A stretch of 64,000 bases of DNA from Candidatus Kuenenia stuttgartensis (GTDB taxonomy: Bacteria; Planctomycetota; Phycisphaerae; Phycisphaerales; SM1A02), in the NCBI GenBank assembly GCA_945902075.1, contig CAMDMA010000005.1:62001-126000 (forward strand). The letters run 5' to 3'. Below, in pieces: positions 8,496-17,091 of this stretch. The notes beneath the pieces are model-generated. The model searched no databases. It worked only from the letters and a program-made list of their open reading frames with translations, and had not been told where the DNA came from. Within the stretch, counting starts at the first letter, position 1; the number at the start of each line of letters is the position of its first letter. The translations under genes and the position numbers were made by a program.

Positions 8496-10553
8496 ATGCT
8501 TCGATGCCCCCTGCGCGCCTTCTCCTCGTCGCTTGCGTTGGTGGGGTTGCTTGTTTCGACAACGGCAGCATTCGCCCAGTCGGCGCGGCCCGGCGTTGGA
8601 GCAAACCCGTACTTCTCGCCGCTTCCAGCGGGCACGACGTTTCGAGTGTGGGCGCCCAACGCGACTGCCGTTCGCGTTGCTGGCACCTTCAACTCGTGGA
8701 ACGCGACCAGCCATCCGCTCACCAGCGAGGGCAACGGCTATTGGTCGTCGGATGTGAACTACGTCTACGCCGGCACGCAGTACAAGTTTGTCATCACAGG
8801 CGCCGCCGGAACGGTGTGGCGCAACGACGCGCGCGCACGCCAAGTGACCAATTCGACGGGCAATTCCATCGTGGTCAATCCTGCTGCGTACCAGTGGCAG
8901 ACGAACGATTTCGAGATTCCATCTTGGAATGAACTTGTCATCTACGAGCTCCACCTCGGCACATTCGGGCAAACTCCGAAAGGGACCGTACCCGCCAACC
9001 TCGACCAAGCGAAGGCGAAGCTCGATCACCTCAAGGACCTCGGCATCAATGCGGTGGAACTCATGCCGTTTTGCGAGTTCCCGCAGAGTGTTTCTTGGGG
9101 CTACAACCCGTCACATCCGTACGCGATCGAGTCGGCGTACGGAACTTCGACCGATCTCAAGGAGTTCGTCGATGCGGCGCATGCGCGTGGTATCGCAGTG
9201 CTCTCCGACATTGTGTTTAACCACCTCGGCCCCAACGACCTCGATCTCTGGCGTTACGACGGTTGGAGCCAGAACAACGGCGGTGGAATCTATTTCTTCC
9301 AGGATGCGCGCGCGGTCACGCCGTGGGGGAACACCCGACCCGACTACGGCCGCAGCGAGGTTCGTTCGTATATCCGCGACAATGTGATGTTCTGGCTCGA
9401 AGAATTCCGCCTCGATGGCCACCGTATGGATGGAACCAAGTACATCCGCAAGGTTGACCAAGCTGGGCCCGAGATCCCCGAGGGGTGGTCGTTGTTGCAA
9501 TGGATCAACGACTCAGTCGATGCGACACAAGGTGGCAAGATCTCGATTTGCGAAGACCTCGACAACAACGCGTGGCTCACCAAGTCGACCGGCGCGGGTG
9601 GCGCGGGGTTCGACGCGCAGTGGGATGCGCAGTTCTATTGGCCCGTTCGAGGTAATCTCATCACCCCCAACGATGCCGATCGCGACATGTATGCGATCAA
9701 GAACGCGATCCTCGCGAACTACAACGCCGATGCATTTGAGCGCGTCGTGTACACCGAGAGTCACGATGAAGTCGCGAACGGCCAATCGCGCATGCCTGAG
9801 GAGATTTGGCCAGGAAACGCGGCGAGTTGGTACTCGAAAAAGCGTTCGACGCTCGGTGCAGCCGTCGTCATGACATCGCCGGGCATTCCGATGCTGTTCA
9901 TGGGGCAGGAGTTTCTCGAGGATGGTTGGTTCGCAGATACGGACCCGCTTGATTGGTCGAAAAACACGACCTACGCGGGCATCAAAAACCTTTACAAGGA
10001 TCTCATCGCGCTTCGCAAGAACACGGTGGGCCTCACCCGTGGTCTCACCGGGCAGAACACGAACGTATTCCATGTCAACAACACCTGGAAACTGCTTGGT
10101 ATTCATCGCTGGATGAATGGTGGCGAGAAGGACGACACGATCATCGTGATGAATTTCTCCTCTACACCGCGTGCGGGCTATCGCGTTGGATTCCCGCGCG
10201 ATGGACGCTGGAAAGTTCGCTTCAACAGCGATTGGAACGGCTACGACACTTCGTTCGCGAATCAGGGTACCTACGACCTCGATGCGACCTATGCGACACC
10301 GTGGGATGGGCTTCCAGCCAGCGGGACCTTTGATATCGGCGGGTATAGCTGCGTGATCTTCTCGCAGGGTGATCTTCCGCCGGCGACAAATCCTGCGGAT
10401 ATCAACAGTGACGGAGTCGTCGATGCCACCGATCTCGCGGCGATGCTCGGCGCGTGGGGGCAATCGGGCGGCCCAAGTGATGTCAACAACGATGGAACCG
10501 TCAACGCAGCCGACCTCGCAGCGCTCCTCGCGCAGTGGGGTTGGACCGCGTGA
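8496..10553 (+). CDS. secreted GH13 alpha-glucan enzyme (branching-enzyme-like) with CBM48 and dockerin-like tail
   Basis: A 685-residue exported protein. Order: signal peptide (about 1-27, ALVGLLVSTTAAFAQ), CBM48/E-set domain (about 35-130, FRVWAPNATAVRVAGTFNSW), GH13 barrel (about 145-520) and a C-terminal two-repeat dockerin-like tail (about 630-685, ADINSDGVVDATDLAAMLGAWG). GH13 conserved regions are DIVFNHLG (I), LDGHRMDGTKY (II, nucleophile Asp), ISICEDLD (III, acid Glu) and YTESHDEV (IV). The domain plan resembles branching enzymes and trehalohydrolases, but those are usually cytoplasmic; secretion suggests action on external alpha-glucans. Unlike the dockerins in the next gene, this tail lacks the flanking Cys pair. 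Exact activity is uncertain. Confidence 0.85.
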   Translation: MLRCPLRAFSSSLALVGLLVSTTAAFAQSARPGVGANPYFSPLPAGTTFRVWAPNATAVRVAGTFNSWNATSHPLTSEGNGYWSSDVNYVYAGTQYKFVITGAAGTVWRNDARARQVTNSTGNSIVVNPAAYQWQTNDFEIPSWNELVIYELHLGTFGQTPKGTVPANLDQAKAKLDHLKDLGINAVELMPFCEFPQSVSWGYNPSHPYAIESAYGTSTDLKEFVDAAHARGIAVLSDIVFNHLGPNDLDLWRYDGWSQNNGGGIYFFQDARAVTPWGNTRPDYGRSEVRSYIRDNVMFWLEEFRLDGHRMDGTKYIRKVDQAGPEIPEGWSLLQWINDSVDATQGGKISICEDLDNNAWLTKSTGAGGAGFDAQWDAQFYWPVRGNLITPNDADRDMYAIKNAILANYNADAFERVVYTESHDEVANGQSRMPEEIWPGNAASWYSKKRSTLGAAVVMTSPGIPMLFMGQEFLEDGWFADTDPLDWSKNTTYAGIKNLYKDLIALRKNTVGLTRGLTGQNTNVFHVNNTWKLLGIHRWMNGGEKDDTIIVMNFSSTPRAGYRVGFPRDGRWKVRFNSDWNGYDTSFANQGTYDLDATYATPWDGLPASGTFDIGGYSCVIFSQGDLPPATNPADINSDGVVDATDLAAMLGAWGQSGGPSDVNNDGTVNAADLAALLAQWGWTA

Positions 10554-10731
10554 GGTAGGGGCCTGTAACTTTGTCGAAATCTTTGTTTCAGTCGACACAA
10601 TCCGAACATTTCTTTCGATCGTGCGTGATTCCGGGCTAGTTTTGCTTTCATCCTCTATCCCTCATCGCCTTTGCGCGCCGCGGGGCAGTTGCCAACAGTC
10701 GTGTCATCACCAAACTCTGGAGTCTCAAAAG

Positions 10732-11751
10732 ATGCGTAATAAATTGATGTATGTAGCTGCTCTTGCTGTCGCAACCGCCGCGCAGGCGCAGGTCGTCCTC
10801 GATGGCGTCGCGGACAAGACCTACGGCGCCGCGATCATCATCCAGAACACGCAGACGCAGTTCGGTGACTCCACCCTCGGCGTCGTGGACTTTGCCAACG
10901 GGAGCGAACTCGACGCTGGTTTCGCCAAGATCGATGGTGGCTACCTCTACCTCATGCTCGCTGGCAACTTAGAGTCCAATTTCAACAAGCTCGAGATCTT
11001 TATCGACGCCGTAGATGGTGGGCAGAACAAGCTGCTTCCGAATAATCCAACGGTCGATTTCGAAGGCTTGCTTCGAATGGCCGACGATGTCAACACTCCA
11101 AAGGTTGTCGAGGGTCTGACCTTCGACGCGGATTTTTCAGCTGACCTCTGGGTTGGCACGACTTGCGGCGGAAATCCCTTCGCCGTCTACATGAACTACG
11201 CCGAGCTCCTCACCGAGGGCGGCGGCAACGGCAACTACCTTGGAAGCGGCGGCGCTGGCGCTGGTGGAGCGGCGTCGTTCAAGAGCGGCTTCGGCTTTGG
11301 TCTCGACAACTCGAACATTCTCGGCGTTGTCGGTGGAACCAAGCTCGGCGACGGAACCGGCTGCACGACCGGCGTCGAGGTGCGCATCCCCCTCACCGCG
11401 ATCGCGGGCTACACCGCGGGTGACATCAAGGTCTGCGCCTTTATCAATGGTGGCGGCCACGATTTCCTGTCGAACCAGGTGCTGGCACCGCTCGGTGGTG
11501 GCGCAAATCTCGGCGAGCCCCGGCTCGTCAACTTCGAGAATATCCCGGGCGCGCAGTACTTCGTTGTTTCGAACTCGGGCGGTTCGTCCTGCCCGGCCGA
11601 CCTCGACGCGAGCGGCACAGTTGATGCGGCCGACCTCTCCGGTCTTCTCGGAAACTGGGGAGCTTCGGGTATCGGCGACATTGACCAGAGCGGCGCGGTT
11701 GACGCGGCCGATCTGTCGGCCCTTCTCGGGTCGTGGGGCGCTTGCATCTGA
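10732..11751 (+). CDS. secreted dockerin-anchored protein of unknown function
   Basis: A 339-residue exported protein: signal peptide ending in AAQAQ (about residue 20), a Gly-rich beta-sandwich-like body beginning DGVADKTYGAA, and a two-repeat calcium-binding dockerin-like tail (about 282-339) of the form CPADLDASGTVDAADLSGLL ... LLGSWGAC. The tail is flanked by one Cys on each side, the arrangement seen in planctomycete GC-type dockerin anchors. The start is the ATG at 10732 with GGAG a little upstream; a longer frame from 10369 runs through the end of the GH13 gene. The body resembles DOMON/CBM9-like sheets, but I cannot assign a ligand. A strong terminator follows. Confidence 0.8.
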   Translation: MRNKLMYVAALAVATAAQAQVVLDGVADKTYGAAIIIQNTQTQFGDSTLGVVDFANGSELDAGFAKIDGGYLYLMLAGNLESNFNKLEIFIDAVDGGQNKLLPNNPTVDFEGLLRMADDVNTPKVVEGLTFDADFSADLWVGTTCGGNPFAVYMNYAELLTEGGGNGNYLGSGGAGAGGAASFKSGFGFGLDNSNILGVVGGTKLGDGTGCTTGVEVRIPLTAIAGYTAGDIKVCAFINGGGHDFLSNQVLAPLGGGANLGEPRLVNFENIPGAQYFVVSNSGGSSCPADLDASGTVDAADLSGLLGNWGASGIGDIDQSGAVDAADLSALLGSWGACI

Positions 11752-11788
11752 TCAGACGGAGTCTCGTTCGAACGCAGACGCAGATTTC

Positions 11789-11834
11789 GGCGGCCGCACC
11801 CATATCGGTGCGGCCGCCTTCCTTTTGTCTTTTT
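11789..11834 (+). terminator. intrinsic terminator
   Basis: Perfect 12-bp stem GGCGGCCGCACC (11789-11800) / GGTGCGGCCGCC (11807-11818), six-base loop, then a T-rich run. It lies 38 bases after the stop of the dockerin-tailed gene. Confidence 0.9.
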
Positions 11835-11916
11835 GCCCAAAAGCGCAGCAGCATGGGCGAACCCGCGAAACCAAACGCGGTACCAACGCCTCGCGCCGAA
11901 AATTGCGCGGCTCCCG

Positions 11917-11922
11917 TACAGT
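11917..11922 (+). promoter_or_regulatory. putative -10 box of the metalloprotease gene
   Basis: TACAGT 54 bases before the start codon at 11977, just downstream of the preceding terminator. No convincing -35 box is seen. Confidence 0.35.
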
Positions 11923-11976
11923 GCTCGCTCGTACCCGCATTCGCGGGTCTCAACTTCCAACGGAGTCCGACCACAG

Positions 11977-14727
11977 ATGGCTTCTCTTTTCCGAATCGCT
12001 CTTGTGCTTCTTCCCTCGGCGGCCGCCGCGGTCGCCTACGCGGGTCCAGATCTTCCTCCCTTTCCTGAAGTCTCGAAGGAGTACGAGAAGGTCAACAGCA
12101 CGCCGGATGGCGCGTCGCTCTTCGGCCTCTTTGTGCACAAGAAGGATGACCAGTTGCTCGCGGAGTTTCCGCGAGGTTGGGAGAAGATGAAGTTCCTCAT
12201 CGCGGCAACGCCAGCGGGTGGAGTCATCTTCAGCGGACTGCAGGGACCGGAGCGTTATGTTTTCTGGCGCCAATACGGCAACCGTCTCGCACTTGTTGAG
12301 CCGCAAGTTGAGATCCGCTCAAGCGGCGAGCAAACCTCAAAGGATTCGGTCAAGCGCATCTTCACCGACAACGTCCTGCTCGAGGTTCCAATCGTGGCGA
12401 TGGGCCCGAATGGTCAGCCCGTGATTGACCTCGATGCGATGCTCGTTGGTCAGTCGCAGCAACTCGCAGGCGTCGGACTGAATCCGCGACTTGCGAAGAT
12501 TGCGAAGGCGAAGAGTTTCCCGCAGAACCTCGAAGTCGCGATTGAGGCGCCGGATCAGTCGGGCAACTTCAAGATGGTGCACTACTCCGTCTCGATGCTG
12601 CCGGAGAACTCTGGCTACAAGCCGCGCACTGCCGACGACCGTATCGGCTACTTCCTGACGGGTTACCGCGATCTCGGGCTCTACGGCACGGAGACGAACG
12701 CGACGCGCTACATCAACCGTTGGAATCTTGAGAAGCGCGATCCGAAGCTCTCGCTCTCACCGCCGAAGGAACCGATCATCTACTACGTCGAGCACACGGT
12801 TCCCGTGCGCTATCGTCGGTACGTGAAGGAAGGCATTCTCCAGTGGAATGTCGCCTTCGAGAAGATCGGTATCGACAGCGCGATTGAGGTCTACCAACAG
12901 GATGAAGTGACCGGCGCACACATGGACAAGGATCCGGAGGATGTGCGCTACAACTTCGTGCGTTGGCTCAACAATGACGTCGCGACGGCCATCGGGCCGA
13001 GCCGCGCACATCCGCTCACTGGGCAGATTCTCGATGCAGACATCGTGCTCACAGACGGTTGGATTCGAGCGTTCTACTCGTGGTACGACGATCGCCCGAG
13101 CGAGATGACGCAAAGCCTCACGCCGGAGTCGCTGGTGTGGCTCGAAGCGCATCCGCAATGGGATCCGCGCGTGCAATTGCTCCCGGCGGCTGAGCGGCAA
13201 GCGGTGCTTGACGATCGGGCGAAGCGCGCTGCAGCGGGTGATGTCGATCCAGCGGACAGCCGAAAGGATCCGATTGTCGCTGCGAGCCCGGAGCTTCGCG
13301 AGATCACAGCGTGGTACGAGGCTGCGGGCATGCACGACCACTCGAAGTGCGGCGCGATGTGTTTCGCTGCGCAGGGAATGGCCAGTGATATGGCGATCGC
13401 AAACATGGCGTTTGAGGCTCTCGGTCTTCTCGAGCAGGCCGCAGATCCGAAGAATCCAGATGCGCCAAAGACGCCGCTCGAAACTCTCGACGGTGTGCCG
13501 GAGTCGTTCGCAGGACCGCAGCTCGCACACCTCGTGGCACACGAGGTTGGGCACACGCTCGGCCTTCGTCACAATTTCAAGGCATCGAGCCTCTACACCC
13601 TTGATGAGATCAACTCTGACGTGGTCAAGGGAAAGCCGCTTGCGGCTTCGGTCATGGATTACATGGGTACGAACTTCAACCTGGACAAGGACAACGTCCA
13701 GGGTGATTACACGATGGTCGGTATCGGGTCATACGACATGTGGGCGATTGAGTATGGCTACACCTTTGACGATCCGGCCAAGGTTGCCGCGCGCGTCGGT
13801 GAGCCCGGCCACATGTACTTGAGCGATGAAGATACCAACGGGCCCGATCCACTCGCTCGACGCTACGACTTCTCGAAGAATCCACTCGACTTCGCAAAGG
13901 CCGAGATCGAACTCGTCAAGCAACTTCGCGCGACGCTGCTCGACAAGTATGTGAAGAATGGCGACAGCTGGGAGCGCGCGCGGAAGGGGTACTCCAAGAC
14001 CCTCAACAAGCAGCGCAAGGCCATCGACATGATGGCTCCTTGGGTCGGTGGAACGTATGTGAGCCGCGTCAAGAAGGGCGACGCCAACACGGGCGACCCA
14101 CTCGTTCCGGTTGAGGCGGAGAAGCAGCGCGCGGCGCTTGCGTTCATCATGGAAAACGCATTCCGTGACGAGGCGTATGGCCTTACACCAGAACTCGTCA
14201 ACAAGATGACCGTCGAGAAGTGGATGGATGATCCACGCTCCATGATGGCGTCGAGCGCATTTGCGATCAACGATCAGATCGCAGGAACGCAATCGATGGC
14301 GCTCACGATGATTCTGAATCCGGCGACGCTCGGCCGAATCTATGACAATGAGAAGCGCATCGCTGCAGAGCAAGATGCCGTGACGCTTCCTGAAGTCATG
14401 GGCATGCTTAGCACTGAGATTTATGGCGAGATCTCGCCGTCCAAACTCGGTTCGTCTGATGCGCGGAAGCCAATGATTTCGGCCTATCGCCGCAACCTTC
14501 AGGCTGATTACACCGATCGCCTCATCGCGGTCGCGACTGGCAAGGCCGGGCTGCCACGCGTAGCGCGTCAGCTTTCGGCCCAGGAGTTGCGTGAACTCAA
14601 GTCGAAGCTCGACGCAACGCTGTCGAAGGCGACGGCGAGCAACATCGATCCGTACTCGCGCGCGCATGTCGCCGACCTCAAGGACCGCGTAGATGCGGCA
14701 CTTGATGCGGTTGTCGTGATCGAATGA
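11977..14727 (+). CDS. secreted zinc-dependent metalloprotease (DUF5117/DUF4953-type metzincin)
   Basis: A 916-residue exported protein. The signal peptide (SLFRIALVLLPSAAAAVAYA) fixes the start at the ATG at 11977; the 48-residue upstream extension crosses the promoter region. The zinc site is HEVGHTLGLRH (His522, Glu523, His526, His532), an HExxHxxGxxH metzincin motif, followed by a Met-turn candidate VMDYMGTNFN and YDMWAIEYGY. The long N-terminal part (PPFPEVSKEYEKV, DGASLFGLFVHKKDDQLL) resembles the DUF5118/DUF5117 region that precedes the catalytic domain in this family of large secreted peptidases from Bacteroidetes and planctomycetes. Substrate unknown. It is monocistronic between two terminators. 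Confidence 0.85.
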   Translation: MASLFRIALVLLPSAAAAVAYAGPDLPPFPEVSKEYEKVNSTPDGASLFGLFVHKKDDQLLAEFPRGWEKMKFLIAATPAGGVIFSGLQGPERYVFWRQYGNRLALVEPQVEIRSSGEQTSKDSVKRIFTDNVLLEVPIVAMGPNGQPVIDLDAMLVGQSQQLAGVGLNPRLAKIAKAKSFPQNLEVAIEAPDQSGNFKMVHYSVSMLPENSGYKPRTADDRIGYFLTGYRDLGLYGTETNATRYINRWNLEKRDPKLSLSPPKEPIIYYVEHTVPVRYRRYVKEGILQWNVAFEKIGIDSAIEVYQQDEVTGAHMDKDPEDVRYNFVRWLNNDVATAIGPSRAHPLTGQILDADIVLTDGWIRAFYSWYDDRPSEMTQSLTPESLVWLEAHPQWDPRVQLLPAAERQAVLDDRAKRAAAGDVDPADSRKDPIVAASPELREITAWYEAAGMHDHSKCGAMCFAAQGMASDMAIANMAFEALGLLEQAADPKNPDAPKTPLETLDGVPESFAGPQLAHLVAHEVGHTLGLRHNFKASSLYTLDEINSDVVKGKPLAASVMDYMGTNFNLDKDNVQGDYTMVGIGSYDMWAIEYGYTFDDPAKVAARVGEPGHMYLSDEDTNGPDPLARRYDFSKNPLDFAKAEIELVKQLRATLLDKYVKNGDSWERARKGYSKTLNKQRKAIDMMAPWVGGTYVSRVKKGDANTGDPLVPVEAEKQRAALAFIMENAFRDEAYGLTPELVNKMTVEKWMDDPRSMMASSAFAINDQIAGTQSMALTMILNPATLGRIYDNEKRIAAEQDAVTLPEVMGMLSTEIYGEISPSKLGSSDARKPMISAYRRNLQADYTDRLIAVATGKAGLPRVARQLSAQELRELKSKLDATLSKATASNIDPYSRAHVADLKDRVDAALDAVVVIE

Positions 14728-14766
14728 GTGAAGGTGGTGAAGCGCAACGTCTCGCCAAACTCTTCT

Positions 14767-14803
14767 GCCGCCCCGCGCATCTGCGCGGGGCGGCTTTCTT
14801 TTT
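14767..14803 (+). terminator. intrinsic terminator after the metalloprotease gene
   Basis: Perfect 12-bp stem GCCGCCCCGCGC (14767-14778) / GCGCGGGGCGGC (14783-14794), loop ATCT, then TTTCTTTTT. Confidence 0.92.
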
Positions 14804-14839
14804 GTGCCATTCCTGTGCAAGACCTTCGAACGTGCGCGG

Positions 14840-14912
14840 TTGCGATCATGTCGCGATCACCTTGCGATCATGTCGCGATCACCTTGCGATCATGTCGCGA
14901 TCATGTCGCGAG
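14840..14912. repeat. tandem 22-bp repeat, about three copies
   Basis: Two identical 22-base units at 14840-14861 and 14862-14883 are followed by a third copy matching for 20 bases (14884-14903) and a further fragment to about 14912. Each unit contains GATCATGTCGCGATCA with the palindrome TCGCGA. It lies between converging genes and overlaps the last codon of the Na/Pi cotransporter gene on the minus strand. Confidence 0.9.
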
Positions 14913-16538
14913 ACGGTGCATGAGATACACGACGCGTTCAAACAGACTCGCGGCATAGAGCATCGTGGCTTGTTCGTGCGGAGATCCAAAGTCTGCGTCC
15001 GCCGCTGTTTTTCGGATCGATTCCATCTGATCGCCTCGGTCGGCGGTCATCGACTGCAGGATCTCAACATCGACACTATCGCCCGATTGAAACGACTCAT
15101 GAAGTGTTCGGAGCATCACGTCGCATGCTTCGATGAGTGCGCCACCAAGTATGCTCGCCGAGGAGTCGCGCGAAAGTGTCGCGACCTCTTTCGAGAGATG
15201 GTCGACCGACGAGAGCAGCTCAGCAATCGATTGCTGGCGCGTACTTGCACGGAGGAGGGTCGCCAGCGACTCTCGAGTTTGCGGGCGCGCGATGGCGTCA
15301 GAGAGGAATCCACGGATTTCCGAGTCGAGGGAGTCAAGTGCGCGTCGGACTTGTGTGGTGTCGAGACCACTTTTTGTGCCGTGGTCGAATCGTGCGCGAT
15401 CAAGTAACAAAGGGAGTGCCTCAAGGACCCGCAGTTGTTCTTGAGTGACAAGTTCAAGCGCCACATCTGGCTCATCGAGTGCACGCTCGTCGAGAAAGTG
15501 CGGCGTGGCGAGCCGATCTTCGGCCACATCAGGCGCAATCGACGTGAGGATCGCGTTTGCGCGGGAGACAAGCATGGCGCCGATGACCGGACACAGCAGC
15601 ATTTGCAGTAGGAATCCAAATGCGAGGTCACTTTCGACTGAGAGCGTCAATTGGTCGAAGAGTGCCACCAGTGATGGGATCGCGCCGAACTTCGCGACGA
15701 GGAGCCACATCGCAAGCACTCCGCCTGACACAGCGTTGATCAGTGCCTGCCAGTAGGAGATCCGCAGCGCCTCGCCGCGGAGACCCTTCGCGAGAAAGAT
15801 CACGGAGAGCCCGATTCCGAAGCCCGTCCCATGGATGATCATGAGCGCCTGCTCTGCACCCAGAAACCCATCTCCGCATAGAGCGATCAGAATCACGACG
15901 ATTCCGCTTGAACTCTGGATGACAAGACGCAGCAGCGCGCCTGCGACAAATCCGAGGAGGAGCGATGCGTTGAGCGCGGTGCTGATGCTGGTAAACCACG
16001 AGACGTGCTGCATCGGAATCGCAGCAGCCTTTAACTGCGTGAGTCCGAAGAGTAAGAGTCCGAGGCCAAGCATCGCGCCGAGCAGCGCCGCGAGCAGGGG
16101 CGTCGCGCGCGCAATATGCCGTTGTCGCATCGCGAGGCCGATGGTTCCGATCAGCCAGAGTGTCGCGAGGTTCATGTCTATCGCGGCAAGAAACGCGAGT
16201 AGTGCCGTCCCTGGATTTGCCCACGCCACGACCGTCAGTGCGCGCTGCACGGTCATGAGTCGCGCGGAGACGAGGCTCGCGACGACGAAGGAAACGGCGG
16301 TTGCACTCTGTCCAACAGCGCCGAACACGATGCCAAGAATGACCGCGCGTGGTGCACTCGCGACAGCCGCAAGTGCGCGGCGGCGGATCGACCGCGAGGC
16401 AAGCGCTTTCAGGCTTGATTTGATCGCATCGAGTCCGATGAGAAAAAAAACGAGACCCGCGAGGAAGGCGGGGAGCACTTCCCATGCGCTCATCGGGCCA
16501 CCATCAGCGGCGGCCAGGGCATGGGTGGTTGAGCGCAT
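14901..16538 (-). CDS. Na/Pi cotransporter family protein with PhoU-like tail
   Basis: A 545-residue membrane protein of the sodium/phosphate cotransporter (NptA/PNaS) family. Both inverted-repeat QS motifs are present: GQSATAVSFVVA in the first half and IQSSSGIVVILIAL in the second, embedded in about eight or nine membrane segments (first 330 residues). The C-terminal 200 residues are helical and charged (RRALDSLDSEIRGFL, AELLSSVDHLSKEV), like the PhoU-related regulatory tail of many bacterial members. It is predicted to import phosphate or another anion with sodium. The start may be 16538 or the ATG at 16493 (MSAWEVLPAFLAG), where family similarity begins; neither has a clear ribosome site. 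It lies 37 bases after a STAS gene, probably in one operon. Confidence 0.85.
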   Translation of the reverse strand: MRSTTHALAAADGGPMSAWEVLPAFLAGLVFFLIGLDAIKSSLKALASRSIRRRALAAVASAPRAVILGIVFGAVGQSATAVSFVVASLVSARLMTVQRALTVVAWANPGTALLAFLAAIDMNLATLWLIGTIGLAMRQRHIARATPLLAALLGAMLGLGLLLFGLTQLKAAAIPMQHVSWFTSISTALNASLLLGFVAGALLRLVIQSSSGIVVILIALCGDGFLGAEQALMIIHGTGFGIGLSVIFLAKGLRGEALRISYWQALINAVSGGVLAMWLLVAKFGAIPSLVALFDQLTLSVESDLAFGFLLQMLLCPVIGAMLVSRANAILTSIAPDVAEDRLATPHFLDERALDEPDVALELVTQEQLRVLEALPLLLDRARFDHGTKSGLDTTQVRRALDSLDSEIRGFLSDAIARPQTRESLATLLRASTRQQSIAELLSSVDHLSKEVATLSRDSSASILGGALIEACDVMLRTLHESFQSGDSVDVEILQSMTADRGDQMESIRKTAADADFGSPHEQATMLYAASLFERVVYLMHRLAT

Positions 16539-16575
16539 CGAGGTGGCGCGTGTGGCGAGTTCGCGGGTTGCGTGA

Positions 16576-16980
16576 TCATGGCGTCAGTCGAGAGCCACTG
16601 CGAGAGAGCGTCGCACGCCCCTCGTCAATCGAACTGGAGATTGAGAGAAGGGACTTGAGCCCAGAAAACTCGAGGGCCTGGCGCACGTGCGGCTGCGGCG
16701 CGCAGACAGCGGCCCTGCCATCGAGTGGCTTCAACAACTTGATGAGCACGATGAATGCGCGGATTCCTGCGCTTGAGATGAACTCGAGCTTGGCACAATC
16801 GAGGATCACGAAGCGACCGCCGGCCGCGACGGCCTCCCGAAACGCCTTCTCGGCGTCAACCTGTGTCGCCTGCTCCAGCCTGCCGACGAGCCGGATCAAC
16901 CGTTCGCGTGAACCATCGGATGGCTCGGCAGGATCAAAGTGGAGTTCGAGGTCGAGGCTGGTGCCTGAAAGACGGGCCAT
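16576..16980 (-). CDS. STAS-domain protein (anti-sigma-factor antagonist-like)
   Basis: A 134-residue soluble protein with one STAS domain. The core is FVILDCAKLEFISSAGIRAF, where the Ser pair of ISSAG is the position phosphorylated in SpoIIAA/RsbV-type antagonists. The N-terminal 40 residues are less conserved. Such proteins switch partner anti-sigma kinases or transporters by phosphorylation. No anti-sigma kinase is next to it; the only neighbour on this strand is the Na/Pi cotransporter downstream, so a role in regulating that transporter is possible but unproven. Confidence 0.8.
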   Translation of the reverse strand: MARLSGTSLDLELHFDPAEPSDGSRERLIRLVGRLEQATQVDAEKAFREAVAAGGRFVILDCAKLEFISSAGIRAFIVLIKLLKPLDGRAAVCAPQPHVRQALEFSGLKSLLSISSSIDEGRATLSRSGSRLTP

Positions 16981-17079
16981 TCGTCGAGCATAACGCGTCG
17001 ATCAACCTGACCGAGGGTCCGCGCGGTCTCTTCTCAGGTTGAATGAGATCTTTGCAAAGACTCGTCCTTGAAGCCGGGG

Positions 17080-17085
17080 TATCTT
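17080..17085 (+). promoter_or_regulatory. putative -10 box, leaderless arrangement
   Basis: TATCTT ends six bases before the ATG at 17092, and there is no Shine-Dalgarno sequence; transcription would begin at or next to the start codon. Confidence 0.45.
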
Positions 17086-17091
17086 CAGCCT

